Shown here in pieces: positions 26,561 to 34,998 of a DNA stretch of 51,248 nt (positions are counted from its first letter, which is position 1; the number at the start of each line of letters is the position of its first letter). Location of the stretch: contig JARLIH010000049.1 of NCBI GenBank assembly GCA_031291845.1, positions 1 through 51,248 on the forward strand, in the 5' to 3' direction. The notes beneath the pieces were generated by a model. It did no database searches. It was not told the origin of the DNA and worked only from the letters and a program-made list of their open reading frames with translations. The stretch is from Isosphaeraceae bacterium (GTDB lineage Bacteria; Planctomycetota; Planctomycetia; Isosphaerales; Isosphaeraceae). A program made the position numbers and the translations under genes.

Positions 26561-27444
26561 GCGCGGTCACGACTCAGCCCGAGGTGCGCCCGGCGCGCGG
26601 AGCGGGACTTCGTCACGCCTACGACCTCGCGCTCGCCGGCGCGACCGGGGCCGTGTTCGGCCTTTACCTGTACACCGAGCTCGTCCAGTCGGATAGCGTC
26701 TGGGTGCGCGACGCCTGGGCCGGCGCGGTGATCGGCGGGGTCATCGGGTTCTTCCTGAACGCCGCCGGTCCGCTCCGCGACGGCGCCTGGCTGAAGCTGG
26801 CGCGCGTGTCGAGCTGGGGAGCGGCCGCCGGCGCGCTCGGCGGCGCGGCCGGACTGATCCTCGGCGAGGTCGTGATCGGCTGGTTGCAGGGGGGGACCCT
26901 CGGCCGCGCGGCGTCCTGGGCCGTGCTCGGACTGGGCATCGGCGCGAGCCAGGGGATCGCGTACCGATCGAAACAACGGCTGGTCTACGGCCTGCTCGGC
27001 GGCGGCCTCGGTGGGCTGGTGGGCGGCTACCTCTTCGAATCCCTTCGGCAACGGATGGGCGAGCGCTACACACTCAGCCAGGGGCTCGGAATCGTGATCC
27101 TCGGGGCCGGGCTCGGTCTCTTCCTCGCGCTCGTGGAAGAGGTCCTGAAGCGCGCCTGGGTGCAGGTCGTGCGGGGCCGCCAGGAGGGGCGCACCTACTT
27201 GTTATCGCGGGCGCACTGTTCCATGGGTCTGGATGAGAGGGCCGAAGTGGGTCTCTTCGGCGACCCCCAGGTCGCCCGCCGGCACGCCGAGATCGAGGCC
27301 ACGAGGGAGGGGTACGTTCTGCGCAACTTCGCCCCGGCCGGCCGGACGCGCGTGAATGGGACGATCGTCAGCGAAACACAACGTTTGAATGACGGCGACC
27401 GCATCGAGCTCGGACAGACCGTGCTCGTGTTCCGGCAACGCTAG
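26557..27444 (+). CDS. polytopic membrane protein with C-terminal FHA domain
   Basis: A 295-residue protein. Residues about 20-195 contain several hydrophobic, Gly/Ala-rich membrane helices with repeated GGxxG-type packing motifs. Residues about 200-293 form an FHA domain (GDPQVARRHAEIEAT and NGTIVSETQRLNDGDRIELG), which should bind phosphothreonine. The start ATG overlaps the Hsp70-vWA stop by four bases, so they are translationally coupled. The kinase that makes the phospho-ligand is not obvious in this cluster. Confidence 0.85.
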   Translation: MSAVTTQPEVRPARGAGLRHAYDLALAGATGAVFGLYLYTELVQSDSVWVRDAWAGAVIGGVIGFFLNAAGPLRDGAWLKLARVSSWGAAAGALGGAAGLILGEVVIGWLQGGTLGRAASWAVLGLGIGASQGIAYRSKQRLVYGLLGGGLGGLVGGYLFESLRQRMGERYTLSQGLGIVILGAGLGLFLALVEEVLKRAWVQVVRGRQEGRTYLLSRAHCSMGLDERAEVGLFGDPQVARRHAEIEATREGYVLRNFAPAGRTRVNGTIVSETQRLNDGDRIELGQTVLVFRQR

Positions 27445-27452
27445 ACCGATTG

Positions 27453-27476
27453 TCGGCCGGCAATGGCCGGCCCTAC
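27453..27476. repeat. palindrome GGCCGGCAATGGCCGGCC, one of two opposite copies
   Basis: A 7-bp stem (27455-27461 with 27466-27472) and a 4-base loop lie in the gap between two FHA genes. The reverse complement of this block, GGGCCGGCCATTGCCGGCC and adjoining bases, recurs at 31366-31386 in the opposite direction. Confidence 0.7.
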
Positions 27477-27497
27477 ATCGATATCCTTATGCCTCCA

Positions 27498-28934
27498 ATG
27501 TCCGCTACCCCTTGGTCTCTCGAAATCGTTCGCGGCCGCGACGTGGGCCGCAAATACGCGCTGCGCCCCGGTGAGAACGTCCTGGGCAATGCCCTGAACG
27601 GCGATTCGGGCATCGATCTCGCCGACCAGGAGGGCACCTCCCCGCGCCGGATGGCGGCGAAACAGGCCCGGGTCACCTGCTCGGAACGGGGCCTGACGCT
27701 CGACGACCTGGAGAGCCCCGGCGGCACGTTCGTCAACCGCCAGCGTCTCCTCCCCGGCCAGGCCCGTGGGCTCCAGAGGGACGACGTGATCCAACTGGGA
27801 AGCGTGCAGTTGAAGGTCGTGAGTCAGTCCACGGTCGCTTCGACTCCAACCCCCGCAGTGAAGCCGGCGGCCCCCCCGCCCCAAACGATCAAGACCGGCC
27901 CGCTGCCGACCCCCTTCCTGCTGGCTTCCGGGCACGCCTGCCGCTCGTGGGACGATTTTCTGACGGTGGCCGCCCAGCGCTGGCCGGCGCTCCGGGAGGA
28001 GCTGACCTCGGGCCGCCTCGGCGCGTTCCTCGCGTCGGTCCAACGGTCCGACTTGATCCCATCGCCGATGGCTCCGGGCTCGTCCGATGAGCGGCTCGAC
28101 GACTGGCTCGGCAAGCTGCCGACCACCCGGCCGAGCCAGCCCGAGCTGGAGGTCCATCCGGCCACGCTGATCGTCCGTGCCGCGCCGGGCGGAGGCGTGA
28201 CCCGGAGAGGCATCCAGGTGACGAACGTCGGCTACCGGCTCCTCCGTTCGATCCTCCGCGCTGAGCCCGCGTCGGCGTCCTGGATCGTCGTGCCCCCGGA
28301 CGTCGCGCGGGGGCCGGTGGTGACGATCGATCGCTCCGAGGTCCCGATCGAGCTCCACATCCCCGAGAACTGGGGCCAGACGCTCGTTGGCGGACTCGTC
28401 ATCGAGAGTAACGGCGGGACGAAACGCATCGAGATACGCCTCGAGCGCCCGCCCGCGCTGGAAGCGATTCCCGACGCCGCCGAGGTCACGTCCGAGCGCT
28501 CCACGCTGGGCGAACGGTTCGAACGATTGTCGTACGGCCAACGGCTTCTTCTGCTGGCGGCGGGAGCGTTCGCCGAGCGCTCGATCGTGATCCTCGGTGG
28601 CCTGCTGTTCGAGCATTCGGCGATCTCGGTTTCGTTAGGGGGCGCCGTGGCGCTGAACGCTTTGATCGGTGCGGGCGTCGCGGCCGTCTTGGCCCGACGG
28701 GCGGGGGACCTGCGCGACCTCCCGACGGCCGCGTTCGCGGGCGGAATGGGCGGCGTGTTACTGGGCGCGATGTTCGTCGCGGCTTGTCGGGTCGCCGAGC
28801 CGGTCGCGTTCTTGCGACCGTCGGTGGCGACCGGCCTGAGCTTGCTCTTCTGGCCGGGACTCGGGGCCCTCGCGGCGACCCTTTCCCTGCGGCTCGTCCC
28901 CCCACACAAGACCGAACGGGAGGCACGACCATGA
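27498..28934 (+). CDS. FHA-domain protein with Ig-like domain and membrane C-terminus
   Basis: About 478 residues. Residues 5-110 form an FHA domain (SLEIVRGRDVGRKYALRPGE, SPGGTFVN and DDVIQLGSVQL). A Pro/Ala-rich linker (112-140) leads to a helical segment with SWDDFLTVAAQRWPALREEL, then a beta-sandwich, immunoglobulin-like domain (about 210-325, TLIVRAAPGGG to RIEIRLERP), and finally about four membrane helices (350-465). No ribosome site is visible; ATG 27489 is the alternative to 27498. The stop overlaps the next start (ATGA at 28931-28934). Its FHA domain may read the same phospho-signal as the preceding membrane FHA protein. Confidence 0.82.
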   Translation: MSATPWSLEIVRGRDVGRKYALRPGENVLGNALNGDSGIDLADQEGTSPRRMAAKQARVTCSERGLTLDDLESPGGTFVNRQRLLPGQARGLQRDDVIQLGSVQLKVVSQSTVASTPTPAVKPAAPPPQTIKTGPLPTPFLLASGHACRSWDDFLTVAAQRWPALREELTSGRLGAFLASVQRSDLIPSPMAPGSSDERLDDWLGKLPTTRPSQPELEVHPATLIVRAAPGGGVTRRGIQVTNVGYRLLRSILRAEPASASWIVVPPDVARGPVVTIDRSEVPIELHIPENWGQTLVGGLVIESNGGTKRIEIRLERPPALEAIPDAAEVTSERSTLGERFERLSYGQRLLLLAAGAFAERSIVILGGLLFEHSAISVSLGGAVALNALIGAGVAAVLARRAGDLRDLPTAAFAGGMGGVLLGAMFVAACRVAEPVAFLRPSVATGLSLLFWPGLGALAATLSLRLVPPHKTEREARP

Positions 28935-31027
28935 CTCTGATCCATCGAGCGCTCGTCCCGGTCGCGCTCCTGGTCGCAGCCCTCCTCCACCCGGCCCAGG
29001 CCGACGACGGCCCCTCGGACGACGAGATCGCCCGCGCCATCGCCCGGGGGGTGCAGCATCTCAAGGGAACGCAGGAGCCTGCGGGCGGCTGGACCTATTC
29101 CTACTCGCAGGACCACCGGCTCGGCATCACCGCGCTCGCGGGTTTGGCCTTGCTGGAGAACGGCGTCGAGCGTGCTGACCCGGTCATCGCACGCGCTACG
29201 GAAACGATCGTCACGCTCGCAGCGCGCTCGAACCAGACGTATGACCTCGCGCTCGCGACCCTCTTCCTCGCGCGTGTCCAACAAGAAAGCCAAGGTTCCC
29301 ATGACGCCTTGATCCGCCGGCTGGCAACGCGGCTGGCCGACGGCCAGCGCGACGGCATGTGGGGCTACTTCGTCCCCTTGGCCAGTGACGAGGAAACCCA
29401 AGGCCGTCGCCGCGGCGGCGCGCGGCCTTCGGCGCTTGGTCCTGCCGACAACTCCAATACTCAGTTCGCCCTCCTGGGTGTTTGGGCTGCGAGCCGCCAC
29501 GGGTTCGACGCGAACGAAGCGCTTGCGGCGATCGACCACCACTTTCGCAGCTCTCGGATCTCGGACGGGCACTGGGGATATCGGCCAGGGATGCCGGGTG
29601 GCGACTCGATGACCTGCGCGGGCTTGATGGGACTGGCGATCACGTCCGCGCGCCCCGAGCTGGCTGAGCGGCAGACTGCCCGCGCCCGGGGAGCGGCCCT
29701 GGCGGCCGACCCCGCCTTTGCCGAGGCCTTGCATGCCGTCGCCAGCGACGCGCACCGGATCGGGCCCGGCTCCGACATCTATTATCTCTGGTCGCTCGAA
29801 CGCGTCTGCGTCGCGCTCGGATTGCGTCGGCTCGAAGACTTCGACTGGTACGCGGCCGGCGCCCAGGAGCTGCTGCGCCGACAGCGTCCGGACGGGAGCT
29901 GGCCCGACCACCAGTGGGGCAGCCTGCCCAATACGTGCCTCGCCCTCTTGTTCCTTCGGAAGGCGAACCTCGCGTTCGAGATCGACCGTGTGCTGAAGCT
30001 CCCCGACGCGGGAAAGCCCCACCACGCCGAGGTCGCCGCGCCCGCCGCCCCGGAGGAACCGCCGGGTGAGGTCGGCGGCGACGCCCGCGTCATCGTCACG
30101 GGCGCGAGCGACGCCAGGTTCCCCGAGATCCAGGTCGAGTTCGAGGTCAAGCGTCCGGACGAATCGTACCTTCTTGACGCCCGGCGCGACGATTTTCACG
30201 TGACCGAGTCGGGCGTGGAAATGCCCATTCTCAGCGTGCAGGCTCCCGTCTCCTCCGAGGCCCGGCCGATCACGGTCGTGCTCGTCGTCGACCGCAGCCG
30301 GAGCATGGAGGAAGAGGACCGCATCGGCGCGCTGAAAAAGGCCGTGGGCTCGTTCGTCAAGGGCCTGCCCGCGGGCTCCCGGGTCGCCGTGGTGGCCTTC
30401 GGCTCCGACGTGAAGGTCATCTGTCCCTTCACGGGTGACTTCGCGCAAGTCGTGGACGCCGCGAACGGTTTGAGCCCCGCGGGCGCGACCCGCTACTACG
30501 ACGCGGTGGCCGAAGCGCTCGCACTCCTCGAGCGCGAGTCCGGCCGCCGCGCGGTGCTGGCGCTGACCGACGGCGAGGACACATTCAGCCAGTCGGCCAC
30601 GCTCGACTCGGCCGTGAAGACCGCGGTCCGCCTCGGCCTGCCGATCCACACCTTGGGCCTCGGCTCGGAAGACGAGATCGAGAGCGACTCCCTCAAGAAG
30701 CTGGCCGCCTCCACGCGCGGCCAGTACTACCCCGCCCGCGAAGCCGACCAATTGCGCACGATCTACGAAGCGCTCGCCCAACGGCTCCGGTCGAGCTACA
30801 GCCTCGTGTATCGGACCGACCGCAAGCTCCCCGACGGCACGCTCCGTCCCATCCGCGTCTCCTATCGGACTAGCCGTCAGGAGGGTGAGACGGCCGTGTT
30901 CGTGCATGGCATGGTCGTTCCGGCCGCCGGCTGGCCCGCGCTGTTCCTGGGTCTGCTCGCCGTGCTGGCCACCTTGGCCGCCGTGCCCGGTTTCCTCGGC
31001 CGCCGCGCGCCGCGCGACAGGGCGTGA
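28931..31027 (+). CDS. secreted toroid and vWA protein with C-terminal membrane anchor
   Basis: A 698-residue protein with a signal peptide (to about residue 24, HPAQADDG). Residues about 30-345 contain repeated helical motifs with QEPAGGWTYSYSQDHRLGITALA, QRPDGSWPDHQWGS and similar phrases, characteristic of the alpha/alpha-toroid of prenyltransferase/squalene-cyclase-like proteins, but the catalytic acidic motifs of cyclases are not obvious. A Pro/Glu linker (360-385) leads to a vWA domain with a full MIDAS (VVDRSRS near 455, AGATRYYD, LTDGEDT). A hydrophobic helix at 672-692 (LFLGLLAVLATLAAVPGFLG) anchors it, so the vWA and toroid are outside. ATGA overlap couples it to the FHA gene. Confidence 0.85.
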   Translation: MTLIHRALVPVALLVAALLHPAQADDGPSDDEIARAIARGVQHLKGTQEPAGGWTYSYSQDHRLGITALAGLALLENGVERADPVIARATETIVTLAARSNQTYDLALATLFLARVQQESQGSHDALIRRLATRLADGQRDGMWGYFVPLASDEETQGRRRGGARPSALGPADNSNTQFALLGVWAASRHGFDANEALAAIDHHFRSSRISDGHWGYRPGMPGGDSMTCAGLMGLAITSARPELAERQTARARGAALAADPAFAEALHAVASDAHRIGPGSDIYYLWSLERVCVALGLRRLEDFDWYAAGAQELLRRQRPDGSWPDHQWGSLPNTCLALLFLRKANLAFEIDRVLKLPDAGKPHHAEVAAPAAPEEPPGEVGGDARVIVTGASDARFPEIQVEFEVKRPDESYLLDARRDDFHVTESGVEMPILSVQAPVSSEARPITVVLVVDRSRSMEEEDRIGALKKAVGSFVKGLPAGSRVAVVAFGSDVKVICPFTGDFAQVVDAANGLSPAGATRYYDAVAEALALLERESGRRAVLALTDGEDTFSQSATLDSAVKTAVRLGLPIHTLGLGSEDEIESDSLKKLAASTRGQYYPAREADQLRTIYEALAQRLRSSYSLVYRTDRKLPDGTLRPIRVSYRTSRQEGETAVFVHGMVVPAAGWPALFLGLLAVLATLAAVPGFLGRRAPRDRA

Positions 31028-31365
31028 GAGGGCCACGCGCACAAGTCCCATTTCCGCACCGGCCCTTTTGCACCTGTTGGATTCCCGGCTTCAGCCGGCA
31101 GCAAAACCGAAAAAGGAAACTTCGCCAACAACCCGTGCCCGGCCGCCGATCGCTCCGGTCAAGGATTTCTCGGGAATTCTTTGTGGTTCGGTATGAATCA
31201 TAACTCCTTATCTGGCCTCTAATTACCGATTATCTTGTAATTCTTGTAATGCTTGCAGCACTGTCGCCATTTCCTCCCTCCGATCCGTTCCGTCATCCCA
31301 CCGATGGGCCGTCAATCCTCAAGGCCCGCCCGGCGTGGCGGCGTTCCTTCGGCTACGGATCTGTG

Positions 31366-31386
31366 GGGCCGGCCATTGCCGGCCGA
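31366..31386. repeat. palindrome GGCCGGCCATTGCCGGCC, second copy in opposite orientation
   Basis: The stem is 31367-31373 with 31378-31384, loop CATT. Twenty-one bases (GGGCCGGCCATTGCCGGCCG plus A) are the exact reverse complement of the block at 27453-27473. A further GGTCGGCCACAG follows, pairing with CTGTGGGGCC. Confidence 0.7.
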
Positions 31387-31455
31387 GGGTCGGCCACAGA
31401 TTGCAGGGACGTGCCACCCGCGCCCTCTACCCTTATAATGCTGCAGCAAGTGGGT

Positions 31456-31528
31456 AAACAACCCACCCCGGGCCCGTCCCATCAGGTTGGTCCGGCTAGA
31501 GATACAAAAAGCCAGAGGTGGGTTGTTT
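31456..31528. repeat. 12-bp inverted repeat AAACAACCCACC / GGTGGGTTGTTT
   Basis: Arms at 31456-31467 and 31517-31528 are exact reverse complements about 50 bases apart. The left arm can also form a local hairpin, GTGGGT (31450-31455) with ACCCAC (31461-31466). It stops seven bases before the start of the duplicated segment. Confidence 0.6.
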
Positions 31529-31534
31529 GGCAGT

Positions 31535-32141
31535 GCCCGACACCCGTCGATCGGGTGCCAGGCCCTGGCCGTCAACACTCAGCCAGCCGTTGCCGCCGGC
31601 GTTCTTCTCTCGTTTCGACGCGAGGTCTGAAGCGGAGGCCGGACGAGGGTTGTTAACTCTTCTTCTTCGTTCCCACCTGCGAGAGCGCGAGATCGAAGAC
31701 GGAATCGGTGAACACGACGACCGGTCCCGTGTGGCTGGTCACGACGCCCGGAACCACGCTGCTGGTGATCTGGAACAGGGTGTTCGCCGTGGCGGTCGCC
31801 GTGCCGGGCGCATCATCGTTGAGGGTGACCTGGGCCTTGAAGTTTCCGGCTCGGGAATAGGCGTGGCTGCCGGAGACGGCGAACGTACCGTTGCCGCCGC
31901 TCACGGTCCCTGGGGTGATGGCTCCATCGCCCCAATTGATCATGGCGTTGAAGTCGGTCGCCGTGTTGCCGGTATAGGTGTCGCCGAAGGTGGCCACGGT
32001 GCCGCTCCTCACGGTACCCACCGTTCCGGCGATGGTCAGGCCGTGCGGGGTGAGGACCTCCGCCTCCTGGACGTTCACCGTGCCGTTGACCGCGACCACC
32101 GGGATCCCCTTTACATCGGGCTGGATGGTCGGCTGTTCCAC
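31535..32141 (-). pseudogene. truncated 3' remnant of a surface-protein gene, paralogous to 44730-45336
   Basis: These 607 bases align without gaps to 44730-45336, about 94-95% identical by eye. On the minus strand the segment encodes 163 residues that match the C-terminus of the 974-residue surface protein except for ten changes (for example FGDTYTGN for FSDTYLGN) and end in the same GTKKK tail and stop at 31653. Left of the stop it continues through the same downstream region and hairpin. The match ends abruptly at 32141: upstream the frame leads into unrelated sequence with no N-terminal domain or signal. About 30 substitutions in the coding part change only ten residues. Confidence 0.85.
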
Positions 32142-32332
32142 GCCTGGCTCTGGACGCCCCGATGTCGATCTTTGGGCCGCCGTCGCTGCATCGGCCCACC
32201 GTCGCTCACCCATGCTCGCCACCGCCGGCCCCCGACGGACCAGATTGGGCCTTCGGGCGGGCAGGCGATTCCCATCGATGGATTCATGTCTCCTGTGCCG
32301 TTCCCTGTGCCCCCGGCCTTTCCGGTGGACCT

Positions 32333-34972
32333 TCAATCCGCTCGCCAGTTCGTCCTGCGACCGGTTGCGTCGACGATGGGTGTCTCCCGCCACACGATGG
32401 GGGGTTGAGGCCGGATCGGCTCGCGCCTGGCCAGGTGGGACTCCTCGTCGAGCACCTGGTCGGCGAACCGCTCTATGAAGACCGCGTCATCGGCGTCGGG
32501 GCACCCCGTCCCATCACGGTCTGGCCGGAGATCGAAGCGGCCGTCGTCGGTCTCCAGGCGGAGGTGAAGCCGTCGATAATCGGATCGTGGCTGGCCCAGG
32601 CGTCCCGCTTTGCCGCAGACGCGCAGCGGCCCCACACCGTAGTTGTGATCGGGCCAGGAGAGGGGCATGGTCGGCCAGGCGCTCGCCACGGCAAGCCCGC
32701 GTCGCATTGGGCCCATCGGGATCCTCAATCCGATGTGGCCCCGCTCGCGACCGCCCCCGATCGCCCGGCCGTCGACCTCGATCTCCCCGACCGGTCCGGG
32801 GCGAGCCCAGTCCGGTACGACCAGCGGCCCGGTGATCATCCTGTAGCCGCCGCCGAGGTCGACCGCGGTCGCCCATTCGCGCTCGATGCGGCCGAATGTC
32901 TTCAGCGGCGAAAACCCGCTCGGCCGCGCCGGGTCGTACGCCCGACCCTCGACAAGCAGGCGCACACTCTGTGTCCCTGCGGGATCCCTCTCGTCGTGGA
33001 AGATGGCCGCTAGGTTGATGCGGTCCCCGGGGCCGACCTGTTCCTTGTCCAGCAGGATTGCCGCCACGGCGATCCCTCCCGCCTCCGATTGTGGCGGCGC
33101 GTCCAGCAGCTGGACCCGACGGAAATTCAGGTCGCCGCGCAGCTCGGCGGCGATGTAGCCGCCGGGCATGCGGTAACCCAGGGGGAACTCCAGGTCGACC
33201 TGATGGACCAGCGACTCGAACCGGTCGAGGGTCTCCGGCCGGCCCAGGTCTTCGCCCCGTAGGTACCACAGGAATCGATGGACGGGCGCGTAATCAAGCA
33301 GCAACTCCTTGCGCATCGCCGGACACCCCGCGGCGGTGACGGTGATCTCGGCGTCGAGCGGCATCCTCACCCGGAACTGGCCGCGAGCCTTGAAGCGCGC
33401 GAGCACCGCACCATCGCGGCGGACCTCGACGTCGCCCTCGCGCTCGGCCCCGGTCCGGAAATCGTACACTCGGCTGCGCACGGTGGTGATCAGCGGCTCC
33501 CGCTTGGGCGTAACCGGCCGGCCGGCGAAGTAGATCGGGCTGGCCAGCGCGATTTGCCAGCGGCTGTCCGTACCGTAGGCCCGCGCCGCATACCAGCAGG
33601 GCTCGGTCTCATCGACCGACCAGCGGAGCGTGGCGTCGGGTGAATTCGGCTCCCAGCTCTTGACGACCGCTCCGTTGCGGATGAGTTCGACCCTCGCGAT
33701 GCCCACGGGCGTCCCGCGTGCGGCATCCTTCGTCGCCAGAGACCAGTTGTGGTGGGTCTGGTACGCGCGAATCTCGACGTCATGAGCCCGTCCGTCCGGG
33801 GGCAGGGTCGAGCCGCTGATCATCCCGTCGATGCGGAACAGCAGGAGCGGGCCGGTGGTGGCCATGGTGCGGCCCTCGCGGACGGCCGTCGCCAGCGCGG
33901 CATGATCCACCGGCGCGCCCGGCCCGATGTGCAAGTACGTCGTCCAGAAACCGGGCGCCTTGCGACTCAGCACCGGCCGGTCGAAGCACGCGTCGCTGTC
34001 GGCCAGGGCCGGCACGAAGAGGCCGCGGTTCAACAGGTTGAACCAGAGGCGGTGGGCTACGTCGTACGCCGGATCGTCGCTGAGGACGCTGATCCCGTCG
34101 AAGGACGGCCCGAGGAACGCGTCGAAGACCAGCTCGCGAGCCAGGTTGTTCCCCGGGAAGTCGAGCCATTCGCCCGCGGCCTTCTTCTCGGGGTAGTAGC
34201 GCACCGGATGGACATTGAAGAGGACACCTCCCTGGTCATGGACCGCGCGGGCGGCACGATAATACGGCGGGTCGTCGGGCACGACGAAGGGATCAGCAAC
34301 GCCAATAAGGGCATGATGACCCAGCAAGCTCTTGGGTCGCTCCCCCCCGACGAGGAGGCGGAAGCCCTCCGTCGAGACCTTCCGGCATTCCGCCTCGTAG
34401 CCCGCGAGGTCGAGTCGACCGGCGCCGGTATACTCCTGATTGACGTACGCCCAGTCGAGACCACCGGCGCGGCAGGCCGTCGCGACATCCTCGTAGCCGG
34501 TCGGGCGCTGGTTTTCGCCGTGAATCATGTGGACGTGCGCGTCGCCGCCGACCCAGCCGAGCGCCCTCATGTCCAGGCCGCGCCTCAGCTTCAATTCGGC
34601 CGTAATCGTCCCGCCGGATGGGACGTCGAGCTCGGTCGAATCCGTGTCGTACGTGGCGCCGTGCGCGGCGATGATCGACGTCCGGCCCGCGGGTAGGTCG
34701 AACGAGCCCTCGCCACCGATGAAGACGCCGTGGGCCTCGATCCCCGCGCGGTTCTCGCCCCCGAGGCCGATCCGGTCGCCGGGATATTGCCCGTTGCCGG
34801 ACCGAAGCACCAATCGGGCAGGGATGATCCGCCCCGTCCCGGCATCGCGCACCTGGACGATCAGCCGGCCGGTGCCGGCCGACGCCGGGCCCGCCGCGTG
34901 CAGGGCCAGCGAGGTGAGGATGGCGATCCAACGCGTGGGCCGAGGGCAAAAGATCGATTCACAAGGCTTCAT
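32333..34972 (-). CDS. exported CehA/McbA-type metallohydrolase (PHP-like)
   Basis: An 879-residue protein with a signal peptide (MKPCESIFCPRPTRWIAILT to about residue 36). A beta-rich N-terminal domain (40-135) precedes a metal-dependent hydrolase core of the PHP type: GGDAHVHMIHGENQRPT near 144, YVNQEYTGAG, NVHPVRYYPEKKA near 256, and ALADSDACFD. Related planctomycete proteins are annotated CehA/McbA family; the carbaryl hydrolase CehA gives the name, but the substrate here is unknown. The C-terminal 350 residues are mixed beta domains. The start is coupled to the preceding kinase through a tiny reading frame (34998-34969). Confidence 0.85.
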   Translation of the reverse strand: MKPCESIFCPRPTRWIAILTSLALHAAGPASAGTGRLIVQVRDAGTGRIIPARLVLRSGNGQYPGDRIGLGGENRAGIEAHGVFIGGEGSFDLPAGRTSIIAAHGATYDTDSTELDVPSGGTITAELKLRRGLDMRALGWVGGDAHVHMIHGENQRPTGYEDVATACRAGGLDWAYVNQEYTGAGRLDLAGYEAECRKVSTEGFRLLVGGERPKSLLGHHALIGVADPFVVPDDPPYYRAARAVHDQGGVLFNVHPVRYYPEKKAAGEWLDFPGNNLARELVFDAFLGPSFDGISVLSDDPAYDVAHRLWFNLLNRGLFVPALADSDACFDRPVLSRKAPGFWTTYLHIGPGAPVDHAALATAVREGRTMATTGPLLLFRIDGMISGSTLPPDGRAHDVEIRAYQTHHNWSLATKDAARGTPVGIARVELIRNGAVVKSWEPNSPDATLRWSVDETEPCWYAARAYGTDSRWQIALASPIYFAGRPVTPKREPLITTVRSRVYDFRTGAEREGDVEVRRDGAVLARFKARGQFRVRMPLDAEITVTAAGCPAMRKELLLDYAPVHRFLWYLRGEDLGRPETLDRFESLVHQVDLEFPLGYRMPGGYIAAELRGDLNFRRVQLLDAPPQSEAGGIAVAAILLDKEQVGPGDRINLAAIFHDERDPAGTQSVRLLVEGRAYDPARPSGFSPLKTFGRIEREWATAVDLGGGYRMITGPLVVPDWARPGPVGEIEVDGRAIGGGRERGHIGLRIPMGPMRRGLAVASAWPTMPLSWPDHNYGVGPLRVCGKAGRLGQPRSDYRRLHLRLETDDGRFDLRPDRDGTGCPDADDAVFIERFADQVLDEESHLARREPIRPQPPIVWRETPIVDATGRRTNWRAD

Positions 34973-34998
34973 GTAAAACTCTCTAAGATTTCCTTCAT
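34969..34998 (-). CDS. nine-codon reading frame linking kinase stop and hydrolase start
   Basis: ATG at 34998 overlaps the TGA stop of the kinase gene (ATGA), runs nine codons (MKEILESFT) and its TGA overlaps the ATG of the metallohydrolase (ATGA, 34972-34969). It contains a GAGAG that can serve as ribosome site for the hydrolase. It may carry ribosomes across the gap rather than make a functional peptide. Confidence 0.35.
   Translation of the reverse strand: MKEILESFT

Larger units (their letters stand above)
31028..31534. other. repeat-bearing gap after the vWA gene
   Basis: About 500 bases without a credible gene. Contents: a small CCGGCTTCAGCCGG hairpin near 31087-31100, an AT-rich stretch at 31190-31255, the palindrome at 31366-31386 and a 12-bp inverted repeat at 31456-31528. 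The right end meets the truncated surface-protein copy. Confidence 0.5.

Noticed and set aside
28232..31051. A 939-codon minus-strand open frame over the FHA and toroid-vWA genes
   Set aside because: The plus-strand genes have domains, MIDAS residues and coupled starts; the antisense translation is low-complexity Arg-rich.
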